A stretch of 64,000 bases of DNA from Enhydrobacter sp. (GTDB lineage: Bacteria > Pseudomonadota > Alphaproteobacteria > Reyranellales > Reyranellaceae): NCBI GenBank assembly GCA_025808875.1, contig CP075528.1, positions 3,780,473-3,844,472 on the forward strand. Direction: 5' to 3'. The notes below the pieces were generated by a model. The model searched no databases. It was not told where the DNA came from and worked only from the letters and a program-made list of their open reading frames with translations. The translations under genes were made by a program, and so were the position numbers. Below, piece after piece: positions 17,413 through 25,617 of this stretch (positions are counted from its first letter, which is position 1; every line of letters starts with the position of its first letter).

Positions 17413-18195
17413 CTAACTGAATTTCGGGACCCGACGGGCCTGAAAGGCGGCCAATCCTTCGGAGACGTTCTCCGACCGCAGCGCGTCGACGACGCACTCA
17501 CACTCGCGCGCCAGTCCTTCGGCCAGAGGGACGTCGAGGCCTTGACGAGCCAGTGACTTCATCGCCGCGATGGACTGTGGATTGCGAACCGCCAGCGTCT
17601 GCGCGTACGTCATGGCACGCTCGGCAAGTGCCGTCTCCTCGACCACAATATTCACGAGGCCACACTCGCGCGCAGTGGTCGCGTCCAGCCACTCGGCGCT
17701 GTACATCAGGTGGAGGGCCCGGCGCAGGCCGACCAGGCGGGGCAGGCGCTGCGTGCCACCCCATCCGGGGATCAGACCGTACTGTGCATGCTGGTCACCG
17801 AAACGAGCCGAGCTGGCGGCGAACACGACATCGCACGCCATCATCAGCTCCAGCCCGCCAGCGAGGCATAGGCCATGCACTGCTCCGACGATTGGCAAGC
17901 GCGAGCGCTCAAGGGCGGTGAGCGCGTCGTGTCCTGCGGTGATGAAAGCTTCGAGGGTGGCGCGGGTCTCGCGCGCCGCGAGGACTTCGTCCAGATCAGC
18001 GCCGGTGCAGAAATGCTTGCCGTTGGCCTTGAGCACCACGACACGACACTCAGCATTGGCCTCCAAGGATCGCACCGCGGCAGACAGGCCGTCCGCCAGA
18101 CCGCGCGATATGCAGTTGAACTTGCCGGGACGGTTCAGTGTTACCACACCGATATTGGCTTGCAGCTCGGTGAGGACGGGCGATTCTTCGGCCAT
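17413..18195 (-). CDS. Enoyl-CoA hydratase/isomerase family protein (crotonase fold)
   Basis: About 260 residues with the crotonase fold: oxyanion-hole segments HFCTGADLDEV and VHGLCLAGGLELMMACDVVFA, then LIPGWGGTQRLPRLVG. The first catalytic Glu of hydratases (in GGxEL) is present. The second, normally in FGxPE, is replaced: the sequence reads FGDQHAQYG with His at that place. Simple hydratase activity is therefore uncertain, and isomerase, hydrolase or dehydratase activity is possible. GGAGG lies 6 bases before the ATG at 18195; the acyl-CoA dehydrogenase ends 13 bases upstream, implying a tightly linked operon. Confidence 0.88.
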   Translation of the reverse strand: MAEESPVLTELQANIGVVTLNRPGKFNCISRGLADGLSAAVRSLEANAECRVVVLKANGKHFCTGADLDEVLAARETRATLEAFITAGHDALTALERSRLPIVGAVHGLCLAGGLELMMACDVVFAASSARFGDQHAQYGLIPGWGGTQRLPRLVGLRRALHLMYSAEWLDATTARECGLVNIVVEETALAERAMTYAQTLAVRNPQSIAAMKSLARQGLDVPLAEGLARECECVVDALRSENVSEGLAAFQARRVPKFS

Positions 18196-18208
18196 CGGCA
18201 CCCTCCGC

Positions 18209-19363
18209 CTAGTACGGTACCGCCACGCGCCCGATCTTCTCGCGCGCGATGATCATCTTCTGGATCTGCTCGGTGCCGTCGCCGATCTGCAGGCCCATCA
18301 CATCGCGCAGCCGCTGCTGATGCGGCAGGTCCATGGTGTAGCCGGAATGGCCGTGCGTCAGGAGGCACCGGTGGATCGTCTCGAAGGCTGTCTTGGGAGC
18401 CCACCATTTGCACATTGCGGCTTCCGCCGTGTGGGGCTTCCCTTGGTCGCGCAGCCACAGCGTTCGGTAGCAGAGAAGCCGTGCCGCAGTGAGCAGCGTT
18501 TCCGCCTCGGCCAAGGGTTCGGTGACGCCTTGATAGCGTGCCAGCGGATGGCCGAAGGCTTGGCGCTCAGTGACGTACCGCCAGGTTTCCTCAAGCGAGG
18601 CGGCGGCTGGCGCCAGCACCTGCAGCCCAATCAATGCCCTGCTGTAGTCGAAACCCTGCATGACCGTACGAAAGCCCTCGCCCTCGCCTCCGATGCGCCA
18701 TTCGTCAGGCACCTTGACGTCCTGGAAGAAGACCGACCCCCGGCCGACAACCTTCGAGCCCACATCGTTGAAGCTGGAACGGCTAATGCCCGGCAGGTCG
18801 AGCGGCACATGAAAGGCAGTCACACCCCGAGCACCGGAACCTGCCTCGCCAGTGCGGGCGAAGACGACGATCGATCCCGCCTGTTCGATCATCGAAATCG
18901 ACGTCTTCTCGCCATCGAGCACGTAGCCGTCGTTGGTGCGGCGCGCCTTGAGCTGGAGATTCGCCGCGTCAGACCCACCACGGGGCTCGGTCAGGCCGAG
19001 TGCCACCACAGTCTCGCCGCGACAGATCCTCGGTACGACCTCCTTCGCGATCTCGATCGGCGCGTGGTGCACCAAGATCGAGCCCATCAACGACCCCAGA
19101 AGCTGAACGTAGGCGATGCTGAGATCGGCCGCTGCCACGCCTTCGATCACGAGCCCGGCTGTCACTCCGTCCGCGTCGAGCCCACCGAACGTCTGTGGCA
19201 GGTCGACCCCGATCAGCCCAAGGCCGCCCATCTCGCTGATCAGTGACGGCGCAATGCGTCCGTCCTTTTCGCGAGCGATATAACCCGGGGCGAGCTTTTC
19301 GACGCCAAAGCGCCGCGCCGTCTCGCCGATCTGCTGCTGTTCCGGGGTCAGGGAAAAGTCCAA
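18209..19363 (-). CDS. Acyl-CoA dehydrogenase
   Basis: The 384-residue protein starts DFSLTPEQQQIGETARRFG and has the FAD/substrate loop ALGLTEPRGGSDA, the motif YVTERQAFGHPLARYQGV and the C-terminal GDGTEQIQKMIIAREKIG. Asp replaces the usual Glu of the YEGT motif. The start is TTG at 19363, with TAGGAG 7 bases upstream; no ATG fits, and the long upstream extension of the frame overlaps badI in another frame. Its position behind BadI-like and BadH-like genes suggests a substrate such as a cyclic or dicarboxylic (pimeloyl-like) acyl-CoA. Confidence 0.88.
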   Translation of the reverse strand: MDFSLTPEQQQIGETARRFGVEKLAPGYIAREKDGRIAPSLISEMGGLGLIGVDLPQTFGGLDADGVTAGLVIEGVAAADLSIAYVQLLGSLMGSILVHHAPIEIAKEVVPRICRGETVVALGLTEPRGGSDAANLQLKARRTNDGYVLDGEKTSISMIEQAGSIVVFARTGEAGSGARGVTAFHVPLDLPGISRSSFNDVGSKVVGRGSVFFQDVKVPDEWRIGGEGEGFRTVMQGFDYSRALIGLQVLAPAAASLEETWRYVTERQAFGHPLARYQGVTEPLAEAETLLTAARLLCYRTLWLRDQGKPHTAEAAMCKWWAPKTAFETIHRCLLTHGHSGYTMDLPHQQRLRDVMGLQIGDGTEQIQKMIIAREKIGRVAVPY

Positions 19364-19373
19364 CCTACAGCTC

Positions 19374-20165
19374 CTACTTGACGAAGTCCCGGAAGCGCGG
19401 CAGGCGCTTCTCGTTGAGGGCCTTGACCCCTTCCTGGGATTCGGCGGTTGCGTAGTAGAGCCGCAGGGCCTGCATCCCGAGCCCCCCGATACCGCGAATG
19501 CTGTCGCTGTCGGCATTGAAGGACTTCTTGGCGATGGCGATGGCCGTAGGACTGCGCTGCACCAGTTCGGCACACCAGGTCTCGACTTCGGCGTCGAGCT
19601 TGTCGTCGGGCACCACGGCGTTGACCAGCCCCATCTCCATCGCCTGGTGCGCCGAGTAGCGCCTGCACATGTACCAGATCTCTCGCGCCTTTTTCTCACC
19701 AACCACACGCGCGAGATAGGCGGTGCCGAATCCGGGGTCGACGGAGCCCATTTTCGGCCCAACCTGACCGAAAATCGCGCCCTCGCCGGCAATGGTGAGA
19801 TCGCAGATCGTCGCCAGAACATTGCCACCGCCAATCGCGTATCCGCGCACTTTGGCAATGACCGGCTTGGGCACGTCGCGGATGACGCTGTGCAACTCCT
19901 CGACCGGCATGCCGACCGTACCGCGCGTCGACCCGTCGCCGTATTGGCCGCTGTGATCCGACTGGTCCCCACCGGTACAGAACGCCTTGTCGCCAGCGCC
20001 GGTGAGCACGATCGCACCAATATCGCTCGCCCAGCCCGCTTTGAGGAATGCGTCCAGCAACTCGACCACCGTGCGCGGGCGGAAAGCATTGTAGACCTTT
20101 GGCCGGTTGATCGTGATCGTGGCGACCTGATTGGCCTCGGCATAGAGGATGTCCGTATAGTCCAT
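19374..20165 (-). CDS. badI: 2-ketocyclohexanecarboxyl-CoA hydrolase-like protein (BadI-like)
   Basis: This 263-residue crotonase-fold protein resembles BadI of Rhodopseudomonas. BadI opens the 2-ketocyclohexanecarboxyl-CoA ring by water addition to give pimelyl-CoA, a reverse-Dieckmann reaction related to MenB. Shared landmarks are FCTGGDQSDHSGQYGDG, TVGMPVEELHSVIRDVPKPV, RGYAIGGGNVL, QVGPKMGSVDPGFGTAYLARVVG and EIWYMCRRY. The Asp in GSVDPGFG is the likely catalytic residue. The ATG at 20165 lies 4 bases after the stop codon of the BadH-like gene. The true substrate here may be a substituted ring rather than plain cyclohexane carboxylate. Confidence 0.82.
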   Translation of the reverse strand: MDYTDILYAEANQVATITINRPKVYNAFRPRTVVELLDAFLKAGWASDIGAIVLTGAGDKAFCTGGDQSDHSGQYGDGSTRGTVGMPVEELHSVIRDVPKPVIAKVRGYAIGGGNVLATICDLTIAGEGAIFGQVGPKMGSVDPGFGTAYLARVVGEKKAREIWYMCRRYSAHQAMEMGLVNAVVPDDKLDAEVETWCAELVQRSPTAIAIAKKSFNADSDSIRGIGGLGMQALRLYYATAESQEGVKALNEKRLPRFRDFVK

Positions 20166-20169
20166 CGGC

Positions 20170-20955
20170 TTACCCGTGCATTGTGAGGCCGCCGGAGACG
20201 CTGATCGTCTGGCCGGTGATGAAGCTGGCATCGTCGCTCAACAGGAAGCATACGATGCCGGGGTAATCATCGGGCTTGCCCAAGCGGCGGAGGGGGATTG
20301 CCTTTTTGAGCGCCTCCGCAAGCCCTGCCGCGGATTCGCTGACAGTCGCGAACAAAGGTGTGTCCGTCGGTCCCGGACAGACTGCGTTGACCACGATTCC
20401 TTGACGCGCAACTTCTCGTGCAACCGTCTTGCCGAACGCAGCAATGCCGCCCTTGCAAGCCGAATAGACCGCTTCGCCCGATGAACCGACCCGACCCGCG
20501 TCGGAGGCTATGCTGACAATATGGCCCTTGCCGTGCTCGACCATCTTCTTCAGCACGACATGCGTGACATTGAGCGGGCCCCAGAGATTGATGTCGATCA
20601 CCTTTTGCCAGAGGGCCCGGTCCGTCTCCACGAAGCGAACCGCCTTGTCCCAACCTGCGTTGTTCACCAGTCCGCTGATCGGTCCGGCAGCTGCTTCAAA
20701 CGCATCAACCGCCCGTGCCACCGCGTCATAATCGACAATGTCGACCTTGTACCCGAATGCACGGCCGCCGTTCTCTCGAAGCGAGTTCGCTGTGGCCTCC
20801 GCCGCTTGGCCGTTGATGTCGAAGATGCCAACCACGGCTCCTTCCACGGCCAGGCGTTCAGCGATCGCGCGGCCAATACCACTGCCACCGCCGGTCACAA
20901 TGACGGGTTTGTCCTTCAGTCCGCGCATCTTGGTCACAGCCATCCCAAAAGACAT
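20170..20955 (-). CDS. badH: 2-hydroxycyclohexanecarboxyl-CoA dehydrogenase-like SDR (BadH-like)
   Basis: A 261-residue SDR with TGGGSGIGRAIAERL, NNAGWDKAVRF, a Ser-Tyr-Lys site in IASDAGRVGSSGEAVYSACKGG and the ending ITGQTISVSGGLTMHG. The NNAGWD, GRVGSSGEAVYxACKGG and SVSGGLTMxG segments match BadH, which oxidises 2-hydroxycyclohexanecarboxyl-CoA to the ketone used by BadI. Pairing with a BadI-like gene supports this. Starts at 20955, 20943 or 20928 are possible and none has a strong ribosome-binding site. It is the first gene of the long minus-strand operon, with operator copy B 40 bases upstream. Confidence 0.83.
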   Translation of the reverse strand: MSFGMAVTKMRGLKDKPVIVTGGGSGIGRAIAERLAVEGAVVGIFDINGQAAEATANSLRENGGRAFGYKVDIVDYDAVARAVDAFEAAAGPISGLVNNAGWDKAVRFVETDRALWQKVIDINLWGPLNVTHVVLKKMVEHGKGHIVSIASDAGRVGSSGEAVYSACKGGIAAFGKTVAREVARQGIVVNAVCPGPTDTPLFATVSESAAGLAEALKKAIPLRRLGKPDDYPGIVCFLLSDDASFITGQTISVSGGLTMHG

Positions 20956-20994
20956 ACGCTGGGCGATTGGGATCGCTAGCCCACACGCATGCTT

Positions 20995-21012
20995 TTCAAA
21001 TATACATTAGAA
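20995..21012. promoter_or_regulatory. Operator-like inverted repeat, copy B
   Basis: The sequence TTCAAAT-ATAC-ATTAGAA has 6 of 7 matches in the left arm and a perfect right arm. It lies 40 bases upstream of the BadH-like start codon on the opposite strand, a typical position for a repressor site over a promoter. Confidence 0.6.
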
Positions 21013-21162
21013 ACCTAGGTAGATGTTATCGATGTGTCAAGCAAGTCCATCGCCCGTGCGAATGCCTGGCGGCACGCTTCTGTCGGCGGGCATCGATGAT
21101 GCTTGGCCTACAGCCTTGGGACAAGGAAGCCGTTTGCGCCAATTGACGAGATGCGTCAGAAC

Positions 21163-21180
21163 TTCTAACGTTCATTAGAG
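21163..21180. promoter_or_regulatory. Operator-like inverted repeat, copy C
   Basis: The sequence TTCTAAC-GTTC-ATTAGAG matches 6 of 7 positions in each arm with the common 4-base spacer. It lies 106 bases upstream of the ferredoxin start codon. Confidence 0.6.
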
Positions 21181-21285
21181 AATATCGCCCACCGGCAAGC
21201 GTCGAAGCGGTCAATTGGGTCAGAACCGTGACGCAAGCAGACTCCTCAATGGTTTATTGGGCGCTGTGCAGGGAGGATTCTGGAG

Positions 21286-21501
21286 ATGCCCGAGCAAAAG
21301 GTCCTTCAAGTCGTCGTCGATCCAGCGCTATGCCAGGGACACAACAGGTGCAAGGCGATAGCACCGAAATTGTTCGAACTGGATGAGTTCGGGCATGCAC
21401 ACGCGGTCGGCGACGGCACAGTGCCTGCCGGCCTTGAGGACAAGGCCCGGCTTGCAGAAGCCAATTGCCCCGAATTCGCAATCAAGGTGGTGCAAGCTTA
21501 G
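21286..21501 (+). CDS. Ferredoxin, [3Fe-4S] type with a CxxH variant, P450 partner
   Basis: A 71-residue acidic ferredoxin. The cluster motif reads Cys16-x2-His19-x2-Cys22 and Cys61-Pro, as in small [3Fe-4S] ferredoxins that serve bacterial P450s, in which the second position of the first motif is not Cys. It should pass electrons from a reductase, not encoded here, to the P450 gene that starts 16 bases after its stop codon. GGGAGG lies upstream of the ATG. It is the first gene of the plus-strand operon controlled by operator copy C. Confidence 0.9.
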   Translation: MPEQKVLQVVVDPALCQGHNRCKAIAPKLFELDEFGHAHAVGDGTVPAGLEDKARLAEANCPEFAIKVVQA

Positions 21502-21517
21502 CATAAAGGAGGTCACG

Positions 21518-22747
21518 ATGACGGATCGTCCGCCTGTCCTGGATTGGACCACCGATTTTGATCATCTCGACCCACGCTGGGTCACTGAGCCCCACCAGAT
21601 CTGGGACGAGTTGCGCCGGCAATGCCCGATCGCCCACACCGAAAGATATCGTGGCGTCTACTTCCCCAGTCGTTACGCCGATATCCGGGCAATCGCATAC
21701 GATACGAAACACTTTTCTTCGCGCCGTGTTGTAGTTCGCGAGATGCCACCGCGCGCATCATCTGATTCTGAGAAGGAGAAGTCCTCTGCAGCAGCGTCGA
21801 CGCTGGCGTCGCCGCCGATTACCTCTGATCCACCGCATCACCGGCCGTCGCGCATGCTGTTGCTGCCTGCGTTCACGCCTGACGCCATAAGCCGCCTGGA
21901 ACCCAAGACACGAAAAATCTGCCGCGAGCTGATCGATCGCTTCGCATCGGACAATGGCTGCGACGCGGCAGCGGACTACGCGCAGCATGTTCCCGTCGCC
22001 GTCATAGCACACATGCTCGGACTGCCAGAGGAAGATGGCGAGACGTTTCGGCGTTGGATCCAACTGCTTCTCCACGATGGCATTGCCGAAGATGTGTCCT
22101 TCCGCAAAGCGCTCGATGAGATGGACGACTACTTCAGGCAACATATCGCCCAGCGACGCTCGGCAGGCGGCGAGGATCTCATTACGTTCCTGCTCAAGGC
22201 CCGAATGGCTGATCAGCCCCTGTCCGATGAGCACATACTCGGCACGCTTCGCCTTCTGCTGATTGCGGGTATCGACACGACCTGGAGCGCTATCGGCTCA
22301 TGCCTATGGCATCTGGCCCAGCACCGGGATGACCGTCGCCGGCTCCTCAGCGAGCCGGCACTCATGCCGACTGCCATAGAGGAGTTTCTGCGAGCCTACG
22401 CCCCGGTGACGATGGCCCGCCAGGTCGCCAAGGAAACCACGGTTGGCGGCTGCCCGTTCAAGGAACGCGAAATGGTATTGCTGTCTTTTCCGGCGGCCAA
22501 CCGCGATCCAGAGGTCTTTCCGCAAGCTGATCGTGTGGTGATTGATCGGACTGAGAACCGCCATGCGGCCTTCGGGCTGGGCATTCATCGTTGTATCGGC
22601 TCGAATCTGGCCCGCATGGAGATCACCGTTGCACTCGAGGAATGGCTCGCCCGAATTCCTGACTTCGAGCTCACTGATCCGGCCTCGGTGATCTGGTCGC
22701 ACGGCCCGGTCCGCGGTCCTCGAAAGCTTCCATTGGTCTTTAAATGA
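21518..22747 (+). CDS. Cytochrome P450
   Basis: This 409-residue soluble bacterial P450 has the I-helix oxygen-activation motif AGIDTTWSAI, the K-helix ExxR (EEFLRAY) and the heme loop FGLGIHRCIGSN with the thiolate ligand at Cys359. SDPPHHRPSRMLLLPAF is the usual C-helix region. The ATG at 21518 follows AAAGGAGGT with ideal spacing, one of the strongest ribosome-binding sites in the window. The ferredoxin gene just upstream is its likely electron donor. The regulon suggests hydroxylation of an alicyclic or terpenoid-like substrate. The family number cannot be given from the sequence alone. Confidence 0.95.
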   Translation: MTDRPPVLDWTTDFDHLDPRWVTEPHQIWDELRRQCPIAHTERYRGVYFPSRYADIRAIAYDTKHFSSRRVVVREMPPRASSDSEKEKSSAAASTLASPPITSDPPHHRPSRMLLLPAFTPDAISRLEPKTRKICRELIDRFASDNGCDAAADYAQHVPVAVIAHMLGLPEEDGETFRRWIQLLLHDGIAEDVSFRKALDEMDDYFRQHIAQRRSAGGEDLITFLLKARMADQPLSDEHILGTLRLLLIAGIDTTWSAIGSCLWHLAQHRDDRRRLLSEPALMPTAIEEFLRAYAPVTMARQVAKETTVGGCPFKEREMVLLSFPAANRDPEVFPQADRVVIDRTENRHAAFGLGIHRCIGSNLARMEITVALEEWLARIPDFELTDPASVIWSHGPVRGPRKLPLVFK

Positions 22748-22961
22748 CCTTGGGAGCTTCGCCCGCTTCTTGATGCTCGTTGATACTTGCGGTTTGTGCG
22801 ACGCTGCTCGTTCCCGACCGGACCGGCTCTGCGCAGCTGCCCTTCGTCGGGCACCCTAACAGCGGCGAGACCAAGGTGGCTGCGCCATCACATGGATGAA
22901 TGGCGCGTGATGGAAATTGGCTGTAGCGGTGGCGGTTGGTCACGCAGGAAGGGAAGATTGA

Positions 22962-23537
22962 ATGGTCGCACGGGTGGAGATGTTGTCAGTCGACCAAGCG
23001 AAGGTCGTTGCCCGAGAGTGCGGTATTCGGGAGTCGATGGCTGGCCTCAGCGTTTACCGAACGCTGTTGCGTCACCCGCAACTGGCGGCTGCGGTCAATC
23101 ACTTGCTGACCACGCTTCTGTTCACCGGCAACAAGCTGGACGTCCGTCTTCGCGAGCTGCTGATCATGCGTATCGGGTGGATTACGGGCGCCAAGTACGA
23201 ATGGACCCAGCACTGGCATTTCGCGGCACGCGTCGGGCTGCCCCCGGAGGACGTCCTCGCAGTCCGCGATTGGCGCTCCTCGACGCGGCTTGGCGCGGCC
23301 GACCGCGCGGTGCTGGCCGCAGTCGACGATACACTGGGGCATGGCAAAATCTCCGACTCCGTGTGGGCCGAGTGCGTGCGGCACGTCGGCAGTTCCGAGC
23401 AGTTGCTTGAGATGGTCATCGCGATCGGAAACTGGAACATGTTCGCACAACTTCTTCGAAGCCTCGAGATCCCTTTGGAAGAAGGCGTCAAGAGCTGGCC
23501 GCCCGATGGCAAAATCCCTGAGGGAGGCGATGCCTGA
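22962..23537 (+). CDS. Carboxymuconolactone decarboxylase (CMD/AhpD-like) family protein
   Basis: A 191-residue helical protein with the CMD domain (about residues 45 to 130). RLRELLIMRIGWITGAKYEWTQHWHFA is the domain core, but the AhpD-type redox CxxC is absent: at that place the sequence has EWTQHWH. This is typical of the uncharacterised CMD proteins found in catabolic operons. The function may be lactone or enol processing, but it is not proven for this subgroup. It lies 214 bases after the P450 gene and 96 bases before the hydrolase on the same strand. Confidence 0.85.
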   Translation: MVARVEMLSVDQAKVVARECGIRESMAGLSVYRTLLRHPQLAAAVNHLLTTLLFTGNKLDVRLRELLIMRIGWITGAKYEWTQHWHFAARVGLPPEDVLAVRDWRSSTRLGAADRAVLAAVDDTLGHGKISDSVWAECVRHVGSSEQLLEMVIAIGNWNMFAQLLRSLEIPLEEGVKSWPPDGKIPEGGDA

Positions 23538-23633
23538 GACATGCATGCGTATTGGCCAACCAATGCGTTGACATGTTCCGGGCCGTAGCACGTGGCTCGG
23601 CCTGATCGGGTTAGGTATATGCAGGAGACGTCA

Positions 23634-24485
23634 ATGGAAGAGTTGAGTTTAGTAGGCGTTGATGGAAATCGGCTCGCCGCCAGTGTCGTCGGGGGAGACG
23701 GCCAGCCGGCGATCTTGCTTGCCCACGGTGGGGGCCAGACCCGACACGCGTGGGACAGAACCATGAGAAAGCTTTGCGCTCACGGCTATCGTGCTATCGC
23801 GCTCGACCTGCGTGGGCATGGTGACAGCGACTGGTCGGAAGATGGACGCTATGAACTAGACGCATTCGCCGACGACTTGATTGCGGTTGCTCGGCATTTG
23901 CGTCGGCCGCCCGCGGTAGTCGGCGCCTCTCTCGGCGGACTCGCCGCTCTTGTTGCCGAGGGAGAGAAAGCGCCGGGAACATTCTCCAGTCTGACGTTGG
24001 TTGACGTCACGCCAAGAATGGAGATGGCAGGGATAAATCGCATCGTGGGCTTCATGACCGCCCATGTCCAGAAGGGTTTCCGATCAATCGACGAAGCAGC
24101 AGACGTCATTGCTGACTACTTGCCTCATCGCCAGCGGCGCCGAAACCTGAATGGTCTCACCAAGAACCTGCGGCTCGGACCAGACGGTCGCTACCGATGG
24201 CATTGGGATCCACGTTTCATCACCAATGTGCAGCCACCAGAGCACGAACGGCGCTTCGAGCGACTGGAAAATGCCGCTCGGCGCGTTGGCTGTCCGATCC
24301 ACCTAGTTCGAGGAGGAATGAGCGACCTGGTCAGCGAAGAGGTCACCAAGGCATTTCTGGAGCTTGTTCCAGGCGCAAGGTATTCGAATGTCGCGGATGC
24401 AGGGCATATGGTGGTCGGCGATCAGAACGATCGTTTCTCGGAAGCGGTCCTCGCGTTCCTGGAAACCCTCCACTCGACCAAGTAA
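23634..24485 (+). CDS. Alpha/beta hydrolase
   Basis: About 283 residues with the alpha/beta hydrolase fold: oxyanion region LLAHGGGQTRHAW, nucleophile elbow VGASLGG (Ser), a candidate acid in RGGMSDLVSEE and the catalytic His in ADAGHMVVGDQ. AGGAG lies 7 bases before the ATG at 23634; a GTG at 23592 is a weaker option. It is the last gene of the ferredoxin-P450 operon and may hydrolyse an ester, lactone or C-C bond made by the oxygenases, for example the lactone of the Baeyer-Villiger-type enzyme at 35699. The substrate is inferred only. Confidence 0.9.
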   Translation: MEELSLVGVDGNRLAASVVGGDGQPAILLAHGGGQTRHAWDRTMRKLCAHGYRAIALDLRGHGDSDWSEDGRYELDAFADDLIAVARHLRRPPAVVGASLGGLAALVAEGEKAPGTFSSLTLVDVTPRMEMAGINRIVGFMTAHVQKGFRSIDEAADVIADYLPHRQRRRNLNGLTKNLRLGPDGRYRWHWDPRFITNVQPPEHERRFERLENAARRVGCPIHLVRGGMSDLVSEEVTKAFLELVPGARYSNVADAGHMVVGDQNDRFSEAVLAFLETLHSTK

Positions 24486-24510
24486 GAGACAAACTCCCGT
24501 TCACACTGTG

Positions 24511-24530
24511 GCCGCCTCGGCGCAGGCGGC
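24511..24530. terminator. Hairpin between convergent genes, possible bidirectional terminator
   Basis: GCCGCCT and AGGCGGC form a perfect 7-base stem with a 6-base loop, centred in the 46-base gap between the convergent hydrolase and alcohol dehydrogenase genes. No T run follows, so it is a weak intrinsic terminator at best. Confidence 0.45.
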
Positions 24531-24531
24531 G

Positions 24532-25617
24532 TTAGAATTGGATGACTGTCCGCGCGGTTTCGCCAGTCTTGAGCTGCGCGAATGCTTCGTTGATGCTGGC
24601 AAGCTGGGTGCGCCCCGAAATGAGCTTGTCGAGCTTCAGATCGCCCCGCAGATAGAAGTCAACCAACCGCGGCATATCGATTCGGAACTTGTTGGATCCC
24701 ATCGCGGAGCCCTGGATGCGCTTCTCGCCAAGAAGCTCCGCCCCAGACACCTCAAATCGGGTGCCCAGTGGCATCATGCCGATGATCGTGGCCGTGCCCC
24801 CGCGCCGCAACATGCGGAACGCCTGCTCAACCGTCGTCTTCGAGCCGACACACTCGAACGAGTATTCGACCCCGCCGGCGGTCATCTCGCGAACCGCCTT
24901 GATCGGATCGGTCGCGCTCGCGTCCAACACATCCGTCGCGCCAAACTCCTTCGCCAACTCGAGTTTGGAGGCGACCTTGTCGATCACGATGATGCGACCG
25001 GCGCCAGCGATCGCGGCGCCGTTCACGGCCGACAGGCCAATGCCACCCAGCCCGATCACCGCAACCGTTGATCCTGGCTCGACCTTTGCGGTTCGGAACA
25101 CTGCCCCCGCGCCCGTCATGACGGCACATCCAATCACCGCTGCCCGGTCCAGCGGCATGTCGGGGCGGATCTTCACGATCGAACGCTCATGCACTAGCAT
25201 GTATTCAGCGAACGACGAAAGATTGCTCGTATGCGGTAACGGCGTCCCATTCAGCATAATGCGCTGTGGGCCATTCGGATCGCGGCGCGTGCTTGGGCTC
25301 AAGCAAAGCGATAGCCTGCCAGTCATACAGTACTCGCACTCGCCACAGAACGTAGAGATGCACGTGATCACATGATCACCTGGTCTCACGTAGGTCACCT
25401 CGTCGCCGACCGCCTCCACCACACCGGCCGATTCGTGGCCCAGAACGCACGGGCACGGACGCGTGTAGAGGCCCTCTATGTAGTGCAGGTCACTATGGCA
25501 GACCCCCGCAAAGGCCGTGCGAATCAGCACCTCGCCGCCGGCCGGCTTGTCGAGAAGTATCTCTTCGATCCTCAACGGTTCGTTGATGGCGTACATGATG
25601 GCGGCTTGGGCTTTCAT
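24532..25617 (-). CDS. Zinc-dependent alcohol dehydrogenase, class III-like
   Basis: A 361-residue MDR alcohol dehydrogenase with the catalytic zinc motifs GVCHSDLHYIEG and GHESAG. The structural zinc motif is CGECEYCMTGRLSLC and the Rossmann motif is AVIGLGGIGLSAV. Sequence style is that of NAD-dependent class III/benzyl-type enzymes. GGGAGG precedes the ATG. It lies downstream of the LLM gene at 25979 on the same strand, separated by 361 bases, and probably oxidises an alcohol produced by the oxygenases of the regulon. Confidence 0.92.
   Translation of the reverse strand: MKAQAAIMYAINEPLRIEEILLDKPAGGEVLIRTAFAGVCHSDLHYIEGLYTRPCPCVLGHESAGVVEAVGDEVTYVRPGDHVITCISTFCGECEYCMTGRLSLCLSPSTRRDPNGPQRIMLNGTPLPHTSNLSSFAEYMLVHERSIVKIRPDMPLDRAAVIGCAVMTGAGAVFRTAKVEPGSTVAVIGLGGIGLSAVNGAAIAGAGRIIVIDKVASKLELAKEFGATDVLDASATDPIKAVREMTAGGVEYSFECVGSKTTVEQAFRMLRRGGTATIIGMMPLGTRFEVSGAELLGEKRIQGSAMGSNKFRIDMPRLVDFYLRGDLKLDKLISGRTQLASINEAFAQLKTGETARTVIQF

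Larger units (their letters stand above)
20956..21285. promoter_or_regulatory. Divergent control region between badH-like operon and ferredoxin-P450 operon
   Basis: About 330 noncoding bases separate two divergent catabolic operons. Two copies of the shared operator-like repeat are present, one nearer each operon, about 150 bases apart. The layout suggests that both operons are controlled by the same regulator. I see no gene here. Confidence 0.65.

Noticed and set aside
18209..20251. Acyl-CoA dehydrogenase extended to 680 residues
   Set aside because: The N-terminal 290 residues are Arg/Ser-rich and overlap the BadI-like gene in another frame; a TTG start at 19363 with a good ribosome-binding site fits the family.
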